A DNA stretch of 64,000 nucleotides from an uncultured Oscillospiraceae bacterium (GCA_934565655.1 CAKTIE010000001.1:62001-126000), one strand, 5' to 3'; shown: positions 23,650 to 32,815, counted from the first letter of the stretch. The notes: generated by a model not told the origin, from the sequence alone. Numbers and translations: made by a program.

Positions 23650-24107
23650 TTTACATAGCCCTCCACAATGGCGGTGGCGGCGGCGGTATCATCGCTGACG
23701 CACAGCACCACCACAGCGCCGTCCTGCCGCAGCAGCGCGCCGTTCAGCCGGGCCTCCTCCTCGGGCTGATAGAGGTTGGCCTCCCGCTTCAGGTCGTCCA
23801 GATAGGTCTGCACGTTGGCGTACAGCGTCTTGGCGTCATCAGCGCTGGCGCACTGGGCCACCACGATCAGGTCGGCGGTGTTGCCGTCGGCCATGTAGCC
23901 GGTGATGGTGGTGCCCTCGGGAGGATCCAGCTTGTAGTTCAGGTCCTCCACGGCGGTGGCGATCATGTCGGCGCTGTAAGGCACGTTGTCCTTCAGATCG
24001 TCGGCCAGCTTCTGGACATCCACGGTCTTGCCGCCGCTTTCACCGCCGCAGGCGGCCAGCGTCAGCATCATCATAGCCGCCAGCAGGGCGGCGAGCATCT
24101 TCTTCAT
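23646..24107 (-). CDS. DUF4358-type lipoprotein
   Basis: A 153-residue secreted lipoprotein. The signal peptide MKKMLAALLAAMMMLTLAAC ends in a lipobox with the acceptor Cys at residue 20. The rest is a small domain with LADDLKDNVPYSADM, matching proteins annotated DUF4358, which commonly neighbour MBOAT and DHHW genes in Clostridia. It is the first gene of the acetylation cluster. No catalytic residues are evident; it may help the surface acetylation machinery. Confidence 0.75.
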   Translation of the reverse strand: MKKMLAALLAAMMMLTLAACGGESGGKTVDVQKLADDLKDNVPYSADMIATAVEDLNYKLDPPEGTTITGYMADGNTADLIVVAQCASADDAKTLYANVQTYLDDLKREANLYQPEEEARLNGALLRQDGAVVVLCVSDDTAAATAIVEGYVK

Positions 24108-24297
24108 CCAAGATCCCTTCCTTTGTATCCTGCCCGTTGCCGGGCGTTCTTTTGTTTGTTTCTGTCACGCCGGCACATACCGCGCCGGCAATCAGCATCA
24201 TACCACAAGTATAGACGAATTTGAAGGACAATTTGTTCCCAGCGGCAAAAATTTTACATTTCGTTCACGTCTCCTACGCGGGGACGGAGGGACGGTA

Positions 24298-25221
24298 TCA
24301 GTATACCCGTTTTTCCAGCGCGTGACACAACGGCGCGAAGGTCATGGGCCATACCGCCCCGGCAAACAGCACCATCACGGCGTAGCGCACCGCGCCGCCC
24401 GGCCCCGGCCCCAGCAGCGCCGCCAGCGGGGCCTTCAGCGCGGCCCGGATGGCCACGATCAGGACAAGGCCGCCCACCAGCTTGATGAGCTGCACATACC
24501 ACACGGCCCGGGTGTCGAAGTGGATGAATTTCAGATCCAGCCACCACGCCGCCAGCAGGCCCACCGTGGCACCCATCAGCTTCCATGCGTTCTCCACGCC
24601 GTGGGCCAGATTGTCCGCGTCCACGTCGGCGGGGAACTGGTACAGCGACACGAACAGCAGATACCCCGCCGCCAGCGCCAGCATCACGCCGATCACCGCG
24701 GCCATGACGCCGTGGCGGACGTCGCTGTGCTCCATGACGGGATAGAGGACGAACAGCAGCACCATCGCCGTCACGGCGGCCACCCCCACGTCCAGCGGCG
24801 TGTGGACGCCCAGATACATCCGGGAGAAGGGCACCAGCACCGCAATGACGATGCACACGATCCGCACCCATTTCCGTCGGGTGAACCGGGCGATGCCGCC
24901 GAAGGTGCCCACGGCGTTCTGGGTGTGGCCGCTGGGAAAGGAATAGCCGGTGGCCTGGGCGCGGGCGCTCTCCACGATGGTGAAATTACTGTCCAGCACC
25001 CACGGCCGGGGGATGCGGCACAGCAGCTTCAGAAACTGGTTCAGCACCGTTCCGGCAAAGCCCACCGCCAGCAGGTAGTAGCCCTCCTTCTTGCTGACGC
25101 ACCAGAACACGAACAGCGCCGTCACCATGAACACCAGCTCCTCGCCCAGATGGGTGATCAGGGAAAAGACGGTGTCGAAAAACGGCGTGCGGATGGATTC
25201 CAGGGCGTATAAAACTCCCAT
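24298..25221 (-). CDS. PAP2-family membrane phosphatase
   Basis: A 307-residue polytopic protein of the type 2 phosphatidic acid phosphatase family. The three catalytic motifs are present: KLLCRIPRP (KxxxxxxRP-like), YSFPSGHTQN and SRMYLGVHTPLDV. It would hydrolyse a lipid phosphate or undecaprenyl pyrophosphate at the outer face of the membrane. The ATG at 25221 (MGVLYALESI) follows GGGAGGTGCGC; the longer frame to 25407 overlaps ridA and its terminator. The C-terminal 100 residues add extra helices beyond the basic PAP2 core. Confidence 0.88.
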   Translation of the reverse strand: MGVLYALESIRTPFFDTVFSLITHLGEELVFMVTALFVFWCVSKKEGYYLLAVGFAGTVLNQFLKLLCRIPRPWVLDSNFTIVESARAQATGYSFPSGHTQNAVGTFGGIARFTRRKWVRIVCIVIAVLVPFSRMYLGVHTPLDVGVAAVTAMVLLFVLYPVMEHSDVRHGVMAAVIGVMLALAAGYLLFVSLYQFPADVDADNLAHGVENAWKLMGATVGLLAAWWLDLKFIHFDTRAVWYVQLIKLVGGLVLIVAIRAALKAPLAALLGPGPGGAVRYAVMVLFAGAVWPMTFAPLCHALEKRVY

Positions 25222-25288
25222 AAGCGCACCTCCCGTGTGGATTTTCTTCAGTATAGCCTGTTTCCGCCGCCTTTGCAACCGGAAAAGC

Positions 25289-25328
25289 GCAAAAAGCAGC
25301 GTCTCCGGCGGCCTGCCGGAGACGCTGC
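25289..25328 (-). terminator. terminator of ridA
   Basis: A 14-bp perfect stem GCAGCGTCTCCGGC/GCCGGAGACGCTGC with a 5-base loop, followed on the reverse strand by TTTTTGCGC. Confidence 0.9.
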
Positions 25329-25345
25329 GTGGGATCTGAAAACGC

Positions 25346-25726
25346 TTACTTGACGCAGATGGTCTCGATCTCCACCAGCGCGCCCTTGGGCAGCGCACCC
25401 ACCTCAACGGCGGAGCGGGCGGGATACTGGCCCTCGGTAAAGAACTCGGCGTACACGGCGTTCATGGCGGCGAAGTCGCCCATGTTCTGCAGGAACACGG
25501 TGGTCTTGACCACGTTGTCCATGGTCAGGCCGGCCTCGGTCAGGATGGCCTTGATGTTGGTCAGCACCTGACGGGTCTGCTCGGTGATGCCGCCGGGAAC
25601 GAACTCGCCGGTGGCGGGATCGAAGGGCACCTGGCCGGAGGTGACGAGGAAATTGCCGCAGTCGATGGCCTGGGAATAGGGGCCGATGGCGGCGGGGGCA
25701 TTGGTGGTGGAAATGATCTTCTTCAT
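25346..25726 (-). CDS. ridA: RidA family reactive intermediate/imine deaminase
   Basis: A 126-residue RidA protein that hydrolyses reactive enamines and imines from PLP enzymes. IGPYSQAI near the start, the substrate-binding Arg in [15 protein letters not shown] and the terminal VEIETICVK are typical. It has its own promoter (25758-25786) and terminator and is divergent from the ABC cassette. Confidence 0.95.
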   Translation of the reverse strand: MKKIISTTNAPAAIGPYSQAIDCGNFLVTSGQVPFDPATGEFVPGGITEQTRQVLTNIKAILTEAGLTMDNVVKTTVFLQNMGDFAAMNAVYAEFFTEGQYPARSAVEVGALPKGALVEIETICVK

Positions 25727-25757
25727 GGGAACATCCTCCTTTATTTACTGTACGTCC

Positions 25758-25786
25758 ATGGTACACCACGGCCGGGAAAATGTCAA
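25758..25786 (-). promoter_or_regulatory. sigma-A promoter of ridA
   Basis: Reverse strand TTGACA (25786-25781), 17-bp spacer, TACCAT (25763-25758). Confidence 0.65.
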
Positions 25787-25877
25787 CGAGTAACCAACGC
25801 CCCACCCCCTCAATATACTGATGCAGGGAGAGACATTTTCTCCCGCAAAGCGTTCAACACGCAAAAGGGAGGCGCAT

Positions 25878-26642
25878 ATGAACCAAATCATTTCGATCCG
25901 GGACGCCGCCCTGACGTATCAGGCCCGCAACGGCGAGGTGGAGGCGCTGCGGCGTGTCTCCTTCGACGTGGCGGAGGGGGAGTTCGTCAGCATCGTCGGG
26001 CCGTCCGGCTGCGGAAAATCCACGCTGCTGGGCGCGCTGGCGGGTCTGGAGACGCTGGACGGCGGCACGGTGACGCTGTGCGGCGCGCCGGTATCCGGGG
26101 CCAGCGGCCATGTGGGCTTCATGCCCCAGCGGGATCAGCTGTTTGAATGGCGCACCATCCGGGACAATGTGCTGCTGGGACTGGAGATCCGCCGCGACCG
26201 CGAACCGGAGCACCGCGCCCATGTGGACGCCCTGCTGAAGCGCTATGGTCTGGCGGAGTTCGCCGCCAAGCGGCCCGACCAGCTCTCCGGCGGCATGCGC
26301 CAGCGCTGCGCCCTGATCCGCACGCTGGCCACGGGGCCGGATATCCTGCTGCTGGATGAGCCGTTTTCCGCCCTGGACTATCAGACCCGGCTGGCGGTAT
26401 CCGGCGACATCTGGCGCATCATCCGCGGCGAGGGCAAGACCGCCCTGCTGGTGACCCACGATATCTCCGAGGCCGTCAGCATGTCGGACCGGGTGGTGGT
26501 GCTGTCCCGGCGGCCCGCCGTGGTGAAGGCGGTGTTCGACATGGGGGAGCTGCGGACGCTCTCGCCCATGCAGCGGCGGGAGAACCCAGCCTTCCCCCGT
26601 TACTTCGACGCCATATGGAAGGAGCTGGAGCTGCATGAATGA
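25878..26642 (+). CDS. ABC transporter ATP-binding protein (nitrate/sulfonate/taurine type)
   Basis: A 254-residue ABC ATPase. Walker A GPSGCGKST is near residue 38, the signature LSGGMRQR near 138, Walker B ILLLDEPFSALD near 158 and the switch His in LLVTHD near 193. The ATG at 25878 follows AAAGGGAGGCGC; an in-frame ATG at 25821 lies before it without a good site. The stop overlaps the permease start by 8 bp. It energises uptake with the next two genes. No TPP or other riboswitch was recognised upstream, so the ligand is open. Confidence 0.92.
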   Translation: MNQIISIRDAALTYQARNGEVEALRRVSFDVAEGEFVSIVGPSGCGKSTLLGALAGLETLDGGTVTLCGAPVSGASGHVGFMPQRDQLFEWRTIRDNVLLGLEIRRDREPEHRAHVDALLKRYGLAEFAAKRPDQLSGGMRQRCALIRTLATGPDILLLDEPFSALDYQTRLAVSGDIWRIIRGEGKTALLVTHDISEAVSMSDRVVVLSRRPAVVKAVFDMGELRTLSPMQRRENPAFPRYFDAIWKELELHE

Positions 26643-27447
26643 GGCCCTGTCGCCCAAGCGGGCGCGGTATCTGCTGGCGCTGCGGCGGCAGACCCGGCGG
26701 GTGCGTATCTGGCAGATCTCTGTATTGGTGGGCTTTTTCGCCTTCTGGGAGCTGAGCTGCCGCGTGGGGCTCAGCGACGGCTTTCTGGTCAGCTGTCCCA
26801 GCCGCATCGCCGCCACCTTCGTCAACCTGTGCCGGGGCGGCGACGTGCTGGTGCATGTGGGTACCTCCTGCTGGGAGACGGCGGTGGGGTTCCTGCTGGG
26901 TACTGCCGCCGGTACGCTGATCGCCGTGGCCATGTGGTGGTGGCCCACCCTCAGCCGGGTGCTGGATCCGTATCTTGTTGTGCTCAACGCCCTGCCGAAA
27001 ACGGCGCTGGGGCCCATCTTCATCGTGTGGATGGGCGCGGGCATCGGGGCCATCATCGTCATGACGCTGGCCATCTCGCTGATCGTCACCATCCTGAACA
27101 TGTACGAGGGCTTCCGCGCCACGGACGCCCAGAAGCTGCGGCTGATGGCCGCCATGGGGGCCAGCCGCTGGCAGACGCTGCGGATGCTGGTGTTCCCCGC
27201 CAACTACGCCACGCTGCTGAACACCCTGAAGGTCAACGTGGGCCTCTCGTGGGTGGGCGTCATCATGGGCGAGTTCCTTGTCTCGCGGGCCGGTCTGGGC
27301 TACCTGATCGTCTACGGCTCTCAGGTGTTCAACATGGATCTGGTGATGACCAGTGTGCTGCTGCTTCTGGCGGCCGCGGTGATCATGTACCGGCTGGTGC
27401 TGTGGGTGGAAAAAATACTGTATCGTTTATTGGGGGTAAAAGCATGA
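26635..27447 (+). CDS. ABC transporter permease (SsuC/TauC type)
   Basis: A 270-residue membrane protein of the binding-protein-dependent transport family with about six helices. The cytoplasmic EAA loop that docks to the ATPase reads KLRLMAAMGASRWQTLRM, near residues 160-180. Length and layout are those of permeases in nitrate, sulfonate, taurine or pyrimidine-precursor importers. It overlaps the ATPase gene by 8 bp and the binding-protein gene by 4 bp, so all three are coupled. Confidence 0.92.
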   Translation: MNEALSPKRARYLLALRRQTRRVRIWQISVLVGFFAFWELSCRVGLSDGFLVSCPSRIAATFVNLCRGGDVLVHVGTSCWETAVGFLLGTAAGTLIAVAMWWWPTLSRVLDPYLVVLNALPKTALGPIFIVWMGAGIGAIIVMTLAISLIVTILNMYEGFRATDAQKLRLMAAMGASRWQTLRMLVFPANYATLLNTLKVNVGLSWVGVIMGEFLVSRAGLGYLIVYGSQVFNMDLVMTSVLLLLAAAVIMYRLVLWVEKILYRLLGVKA

Positions 27448-28442
27448 AAAAGATCTTCGCGCCAATTCTTGCCGCCCTGACGCTGCTGCCGCTGCTGTGC
27501 GGCTGCGGCGCGGGGCAGACGGAGAAGGAGCTGACCACCGTCCGGCTCAACGAGGTGACCCATTCCGTGTTCTACGCGCCGCAGTATGTGGCCATGGAGC
27601 TGGGCTTCTTCGCGGACGAGGGCCTTGCCATCGAGCTGACCAACGGCGGCGGCGCCGACAAGGTGATGACCGCCGTGGTGTCGGGACAGAGCGACATCGG
27701 CCTTGCCGGGCCGGAGAGCTGCGTCTACATTTATAATCAGGGCAAGGACGACTATCCCGTGGTGTTCGCCCAGCTGACGGCCTGCGACGGCGCGTTCCTC
27801 ATGGGCCGGGAGGATGTGGCCTTCGACTGGGAGGATCTCCGGGGAAAGACCATCATCGGCGGCCGCAAGGGCGGCGTGCCGGAGATGACGCTGGAATACG
27901 TCCTGCGCAGCCACGGGCTGGAGCCGCAGGTAGACGTGATCGTGGACACCAGTGTGCAGTTCAACATGATGGCCGGGGCCTTCACCGGCGGGCAGGGCGA
28001 CTATGTGACGCTGTTTGAGCCTGCCGCCACCCAGGTGGCAGCCTCCGGCGAGGGGTATATCCTCTGCTCCATCGGCGCGGAGAGCGGCACCATTCCCTAC
28101 ACCGCCTATTTCGCCTCCCAGAGCTACACGGCCCGGCATGACGACGTGATCGCCGCCTTCTGCCGGGCCATGGCCAGAGCGCTGGACTGGGTGGAGTCCC
28201 ACACCGACCGTGAGGTGGCCGAAGCAATTATTGGCCAGTTCCCCGATACCAGCCTTGACACGCTGGAGGCCGTCACCGCCCGCCACCGTGAGATCGGCGC
28301 GTGGAACACGCCCCTGACCATGGAAAAGGCGTCGCTGGAGCGGCTGGAGACCGTCATGACCCAGGCTGGCGAGCTGACGGAGGACCAGTGGGTGGACTTC
28401 GACAAGCTGGTGGATAACCACTGGGCGGCCGCCGCGCGGTAA
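27444..28442 (+). CDS. ABC transporter substrate-binding lipoprotein, NMT1/THI5-like
   Basis: A 332-residue lipoprotein. The signal peptide ends with a lipobox at LLCGCG (acceptor Cys at about 20 or 22). The mature part has the NMT1/SsuA pattern: FYAPQYVAMELGFFADEGL near 45-65, VVSGQSDIGLAGPE near 85, and a GGRKGGVPEMTLEYVL block. Relatives bind pyrimidine precursors of thiamine, riboflavin-like compounds or alkylsulfonates; the ligand cannot be decided from sequence. It starts by a 4-bp overlap with the permease gene and ends at a strong terminator. Confidence 0.9.
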   Translation: MKKIFAPILAALTLLPLLCGCGAGQTEKELTTVRLNEVTHSVFYAPQYVAMELGFFADEGLAIELTNGGGADKVMTAVVSGQSDIGLAGPESCVYIYNQGKDDYPVVFAQLTACDGAFLMGREDVAFDWEDLRGKTIIGGRKGGVPEMTLEYVLRSHGLEPQVDVIVDTSVQFNMMAGAFTGGQGDYVTLFEPAATQVAASGEGYILCSIGAESGTIPYTAYFASQSYTARHDDVIAAFCRAMARALDWVESHTDREVAEAIIGQFPDTSLDTLEAVTARHREIGAWNTPLTMEKASLERLETVMTQAGELTEDQWVDFDKLVDNHWAAAAR

Positions 28443-28486
28443 ACCAAAAGAGAGGGCAGCTCCGGCTGCCCTCTCTTTTGGTTTAC
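28442..28486. terminator. strong terminator of the first ABC cassette
   Basis: A perfect stem AAACCAAAAGAGAGGGCAG with loop CTCCGG and its full complement, flanked by A- and T-rich arms. Confidence 0.92.
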
Positions 28487-28608
28487 ATAATTCCGAAAAA
28501 CGAAACGGCTTTTGCGGAAAGTTTGTCCGTTCCGCGGCGATCGCGCCCCAAATATGGTGTTTACCCGACAAAATCCCTCAATTTTTTGTGTTATTTTCGT
28601 TTTTTCAG

Positions 28609-28637
28609 TAGACAAGCCCGTGCCCGGATGCTATACT
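28609..28637 (+). promoter_or_regulatory. promoter of the dockerin/cohesin gene pair
   Basis: TAGACA at 28609-28614 and TATACT at 28632-28637 are 17 bp apart, about 95 bp before the start at 28733. An AT-rich stretch (28577-28607) precedes the -35 box like an UP element. Confidence 0.55.
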
Positions 28638-28732
28638 TGCTTTGAATAGTATTATGTAAATCGGTGGAGAGGCGCTGTGCCTCCCCTGCATTTGCATGTC
28701 TGCGTATTCTGACGGAGAGCGAGGAAAACAGT

Positions 28733-31150
28733 ATGAAGCTATTACGACGGGGGACCGCTCTGCTGCTGAGCGCGGCCATGGTGCTGGGCCTGGTGGCCGG
28801 CGGCCTGCTGATCCGCGCCGCGGCAGACACGGCTCTGGAGTGGCTGGATGCCGATTATGACGATCTGAGCCGGTTCTATGAGATCGGCGCAAAATATAAC
28901 CCCGGCATCATCTCCACGGTGCCGGGCGATCCCGGCGGAAAGTCCTACGGTATGTACATGTTTGCCAGCCGCGCCGGTGTGCCTCACGACTTTGCCGAGT
29001 GGTGCAAAAAGAGCGACCTGCGGGTGTATCAGGACATCGGTGATACGCTGGACAGCGCCTATCACTATATCTCCGACGGGTACGGCACCTATTTCGACAA
29101 CGCCTGGGAGGCGTTGGCCGAGGATTACGGCGATACCTTCGGCTCTGCCCAGTACGACTATACCAAGGCCAAGTTCTATGACAAGGTGATCGACCTGGTG
29201 GAGAGCAAGGTGTCCGGCTTTGACATCGACGACTACTCCGTGGCGCTGAAGAACGTGTTCTGGAGCCGGGCCGTGCAGCACGGCCCCTCTGATGCCTGCT
29301 TCCTGATCCAGCGCGCCTTCGACAGTCTGGGCGGCTTTGCCAACCAGCCGGAGGGCGATCTGATCCAGGCCATCTATGAGGTCTCCGGCCGTCTGGTCAC
29401 GGTGGAGGAGCTGCGCCAGGAGGGCAAATCCGCCGCCACTATGTCCGGCGACGACGCCAACAAGTACAATACCGCCGGCCTGATCCTGCGGTACTTCTAC
29501 GGCTGCTCCGGCGGCGTGCAGATGAGCGTGTACCGCCGCCTACGGGTCAACGAGGTGGCCGACGCGCTGGTGATGCTGAAGAACAACGGCTATGATGACG
29601 CCCTGCTGGCCGACGGCCATTACCAGCTGGCCCTCAACAGCGGCGACCAGAAGCACGCTATCGACTGCACCGGCGGCCGCGTGAGCCTGAACGTCCGCGC
29701 CGGTGACGCCGCCAACCAGACCTTCACCCTGACCTATTTTGACGGCGGATTCTACACCCTCAGCACCGAGGTGGACGGCAAGACCCTGCGCCTCAGCGCC
29801 GACAGCAAGGGTGTGAGCCTGTCCGCACCCTCCACGGCCAACAGCCAGAAGTGGCTGCTGGAGCGGGGTAAGAGCGGCTTTACCCTGAAAAACATGAAAA
29901 CGGAAACATATCTCAGCCGCAGCAATGATACGCTGGTGATGGCAGCCGCCACCGAGGAGGCGCCCGCCGCCGAGTGGCAGCCCATCTCCCTGACCGGCGC
30001 GGCGGCGGACTGGACCATGCGGGGCATGATCTATCCCACCAAGGATAACGTGCTGGTGTCCGGGAACTCCCTGTTCCCCGTCCGCGGCGTGATCTCCTGC
30101 TCCTCCCCCATCACCTCCGTCAATATCACCGTGGCCGGGAAGAGCGGCAGCGCCGTGATCAGCAAGAGCGCGTCTCCCAACGAACCGGCCTATGACCTGA
30201 AGAAGCTGGATGACAGCATCCCCTACAGCCAGCTGTCCGCCGGAAGCTATACCTTCATCCTGACGGCCGCCGCCGGCGGCCAGACCGTGGAGCTGGTGAG
30301 ATCCGACTTCACCGTCAGCGGCAACAGCGGCCCCGTCCACAATGACGAGACCTATACCGTCACCTTCGATCCCAACGGCGGCACCCTGAAGGGCAGCAAG
30401 ACAAAGACCGTCTCTCTGGACGACGTGATCTACGGCAAGCTGCCTACCGCCGACAAGGAGGGCTACACCTTCATCGGCTGGTTCACCGAGAAGGAGGGCG
30501 GCGATCAGATCATGTCCGGTACGAAGATCATCGCCTCCGACCTGACGCTGTACGCCCACTATGCGGATGTGTACACCTATACCTTCCTGGATGCCGACGG
30601 CGACATCTTCCTGCGCGGCACCGTGGCGGAGGGCGAGCCCATCCCCGCACCTAAGAGCACACCCACCAAGGCCCCTGACGGCGAGTACACCTATACCTTC
30701 AGCGGCTGGGAGGGCTATACCGAGGGCAAGACCGTTATGAAGAACGAGAACATGACCTTCAAGCCCACCTATACCGCCAAGCCCGTGACGGAGCTGCCCG
30801 ACAGCTCCGGCTACTGGGACGGCCTGGTTCCCGGCAGCACGGTGGAGCAGCTGGGCAAGCGCGCCAAGGTCTACGACGGCAAGACGGAGGTGACCTCCGG
30901 AGAGCTGGCCACCGGCATGACCGCCGTGGTGGGCAAAAAGAGCTATACGCTGGTGGTCACCGGCGATGTGAACGGCGACGGCCGCCTCACCATTACCGAC
31001 GTGGTGGCGCTGCAGTCCCATGTGGTGGGCAAGCAGGAGCTGACCGGCGCCTATAAGGAGGCCGCCGATCTCAACGGCGACGGCAAGATCACCATTACCG
31101 ACGTGGTCAAGGCGGCCCGCGTGATGGTGGGTAAGGACAGCATCAGCTGA
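28733..31150 (+). CDS. secreted lysozyme-like protein with type I dockerin
   Basis: An 805-residue secreted multidomain protein. Signal peptide about 1-31; lysozyme/transglycosylase-like region about 33-290 containing DPGGKSYGMYMF and VFWSRAVQHGP, the pattern of phage-type muramidase domains; a beta-trefoil/ricin-like stretch about 293-420; an Ig-like stretch about 430-530; an InlB-type B-repeat at 541-612 (YTVTFDPNGG, GYTFIGWFTEKEGG) and a second, weaker one to about 683; a linker module near 690-742; and a complete dockerin at 743-801 with two calcium loops, DVNGDGRLTITD and DLNGDGKITITD. AGCGAGGAAAACAGT precedes the ATG at 28733. The dockerin would bind a cohesin; one is encoded 17 bp downstream. 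Catalytic activity is inferred from the fold pattern only. Confidence 0.85.
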   Translation: MKLLRRGTALLLSAAMVLGLVAGGLLIRAAADTALEWLDADYDDLSRFYEIGAKYNPGIISTVPGDPGGKSYGMYMFASRAGVPHDFAEWCKKSDLRVYQDIGDTLDSAYHYISDGYGTYFDNAWEALAEDYGDTFGSAQYDYTKAKFYDKVIDLVESKVSGFDIDDYSVALKNVFWSRAVQHGPSDACFLIQRAFDSLGGFANQPEGDLIQAIYEVSGRLVTVEELRQEGKSAATMSGDDANKYNTAGLILRYFYGCSGGVQMSVYRRLRVNEVADALVMLKNNGYDDALLADGHYQLALNSGDQKHAIDCTGGRVSLNVRAGDAANQTFTLTYFDGGFYTLSTEVDGKTLRLSADSKGVSLSAPSTANSQKWLLERGKSGFTLKNMKTETYLSRSNDTLVMAAATEEAPAAEWQPISLTGAAADWTMRGMIYPTKDNVLVSGNSLFPVRGVISCSSPITSVNITVAGKSGSAVISKSASPNEPAYDLKKLDDSIPYSQLSAGSYTFILTAAAGGQTVELVRSDFTVSGNSGPVHNDETYTVTFDPNGGTLKGSKTKTVSLDDVIYGKLPTADKEGYTFIGWFTEKEGGDQIMSGTKIIASDLTLYAHYADVYTYTFLDADGDIFLRGTVAEGEPIPAPKSTPTKAPDGEYTYTFSGWEGYTEGKTVMKNENMTFKPTYTAKPVTELPDSSGYWDGLVPGSTVEQLGKRAKVYDGKTEVTSGELATGMTAVVGKKSYTLVVTGDVNGDGRLTITDVVALQSHVVGKQELTGAYKEAADLNGDGKITITDVVKAARVMVGKDSIS

Positions 31151-31167
31151 CACAGGAGGAGAGCTGT

Positions 31168-32790
31168 ATGAAAAAGAAGCACATCTTGAAAACACTGGTG
31201 CTGGTGCTGGCGCTGGTATTTGCGCTGCTGCCCCAGCGGGCAGAGGCGGCGGAGGCCAGCCTTTCCGGCAGCTCCGCGGTACAGGCCGGCAGCACCGTCA
31301 AGCTGACGCTCAGTATCTCCGGCAGCAATATCATGGGCATGGACGCCACGCTGGATTATGACAGCAGCGTGCTGGAGTTCACCAACTATGACAACCAGCT
31401 CAGCAGCTGGACCATGGTCAACAACGGCATGAAGTTCGTGCTGTACGGCGTGGATCCCATCTCCAGCTCCAGCGTGCTGTCCGTCACCTTCCGGGTCAAG
31501 AGCGACCTGGCGGCAGGTACGGCCCTGTCCGCCAGCTTCAAGAACATCACCGTCAGCGACGGCGACAGCGAGACCACCATCGGCACCGCCTCCTGGAGCG
31601 GCAAGGTGGACGCGCCCCTCAGCAGCAACTGCGATCTGGGCGCCCTCAGCTGCTCCAACGCCACGCTGAGCCCTGCCTTCAGTAAGGGCACCACCTATTA
31701 TACCGCCACGGTCCCCTATGCGGTGGAGTCCCTGAACCTGAATTATAAGGCGGCGGACGGCTCGGCCAAGGTGTCCGTCAGCGGCAATTCCCTGGTGGTG
31801 GGCAGCAACACGGTCACCGTGACCTGCACCGCCGCCACCGGCGCGAAAAAGACCTATACCATCTCCGTCACCCGTGAGCAGGATCCCAACTACAAGCCCA
31901 GCACCGACGCGCTGCTGAAGGAGCTGACGCTGGATGTGGGCACCCTCAGCCCCACCTTCTCCGGCGCGGTGACCGACTATGTGGCCTATGTGCCCTATGA
32001 GACCAAGACCGCCACGCTGACCGGCGTGGCCAAGGATGAAAAGGCCCTGCGGGTCACCGAGGCCACCGCCCAGCTGACCCAGGAGGGCGACACCGTAATG
32101 ACCGTCACCTGCACGGCGGAGGACGGCACCACCACCAAGACCTATACCGTCCATGTGTACCGCATGCCCAAGTACGAGGGCATCATCCCCACCATGGAGA
32201 TCATCGACCCCAACATTCCGCCTGAGCCCCCTACCTACTCCGTTCCCATGACGGTGACGCTGCCGCTGGTGGGCGAGATGGCCACCACCACCGCGCTGAT
32301 CATCGGCGCGGCCGTGCTGGTGGTGATCCTGCTGCTGGTGGGCTTCCTGCTGGGCCGCATCGGCCACCACGGCGGCTATGATGACGACGATTATGAGGAC
32401 GATGACGGCGGCGATGACGATACCCCGCCCCAGCCGCCCCGGCCCTCCCGCGGCGAGCCGGAGAAGCTGCCCCAGGAGCCGGTAAAACCGCAGCCGGTCC
32501 GGAAGCCGCAGAGCGCCCCGAAGGCAACCCAGCAGACCGCGCCGCGCCCTGCCGCGCCCGCGCCGCGCAAGGTGTCCGACGATACCCTGACCAGCCCCTT
32601 CGTGGAGGATCTGTCCGCCAAGATGCAGCAGGAGATGGCCCAGCGCCAGGCGGCGGAGGCCGCCGCGCAGGCTGCCAGGGAGGAAGCGGACCGCCAGGCC
32701 GCCGAGGCTGCCGATCCCGCAGCCGCTGCCGACGATAAGGTGAGCCGCATGTCGCTGGACGAGCTGCTGAACGACATCCACAATATGTAA
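31168..32790 (+). CDS. membrane-anchored protein with one cohesin and two cadherin-like domains
   Basis: A 540-residue protein. Signal peptide 1-27; cohesin domain about 33-148 (QAGSTVKLTLSISGSNIMGM, YDSSVLEF, SVLSVTFRV); two cadherin-like beta-sandwich repeats about 152-237 and 248-333, each ending in a KTYTxxVxR-type strand; a Pro-rich stalk; one membrane helix at 373-397; then about 140 cytoplasmic residues with an acidic patch (about 404-418), a Pro-rich part and an Ala/Glu/Gln-rich coiled coil (about 480-520). ACAGGAGGAGAGCTGT precedes the ATG. It follows the dockerin gene by 17 bp and ends at a strong terminator, so the two form one transcript. The cohesin assignment is by pattern and context. 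Confidence 0.8.
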   Translation: MKKKHILKTLVLVLALVFALLPQRAEAAEASLSGSSAVQAGSTVKLTLSISGSNIMGMDATLDYDSSVLEFTNYDNQLSSWTMVNNGMKFVLYGVDPISSSSVLSVTFRVKSDLAAGTALSASFKNITVSDGDSETTIGTASWSGKVDAPLSSNCDLGALSCSNATLSPAFSKGTTYYTATVPYAVESLNLNYKAADGSAKVSVSGNSLVVGSNTVTVTCTAATGAKKTYTISVTREQDPNYKPSTDALLKELTLDVGTLSPTFSGAVTDYVAYVPYETKTATLTGVAKDEKALRVTEATAQLTQEGDTVMTVTCTAEDGTTTKTYTVHVYRMPKYEGIIPTMEIIDPNIPPEPPTYSVPMTVTLPLVGEMATTTALIIGAAVLVVILLLVGFLLGRIGHHGGYDDDDYEDDDGGDDDTPPQPPRPSRGEPEKLPQEPVKPQPVRKPQSAPKATQQTAPRPAAPAPRKVSDDTLTSPFVEDLSAKMQQEMAQRQAAEAAAQAAREEADRQAAEAADPAAAADDKVSRMSLDELLNDIHNM

Positions 32791-32815
32791 CGGGACAGCC
32801 CTGTCCCGAAGCCGC

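Noticed and set aside
25745..25877. Possible TPP riboswitch before the NMT1-type ABC cassette
   Set aside because: The conserved CTGAGA and ACCTGAT-like blocks are absent, so thiamine control is not supported.
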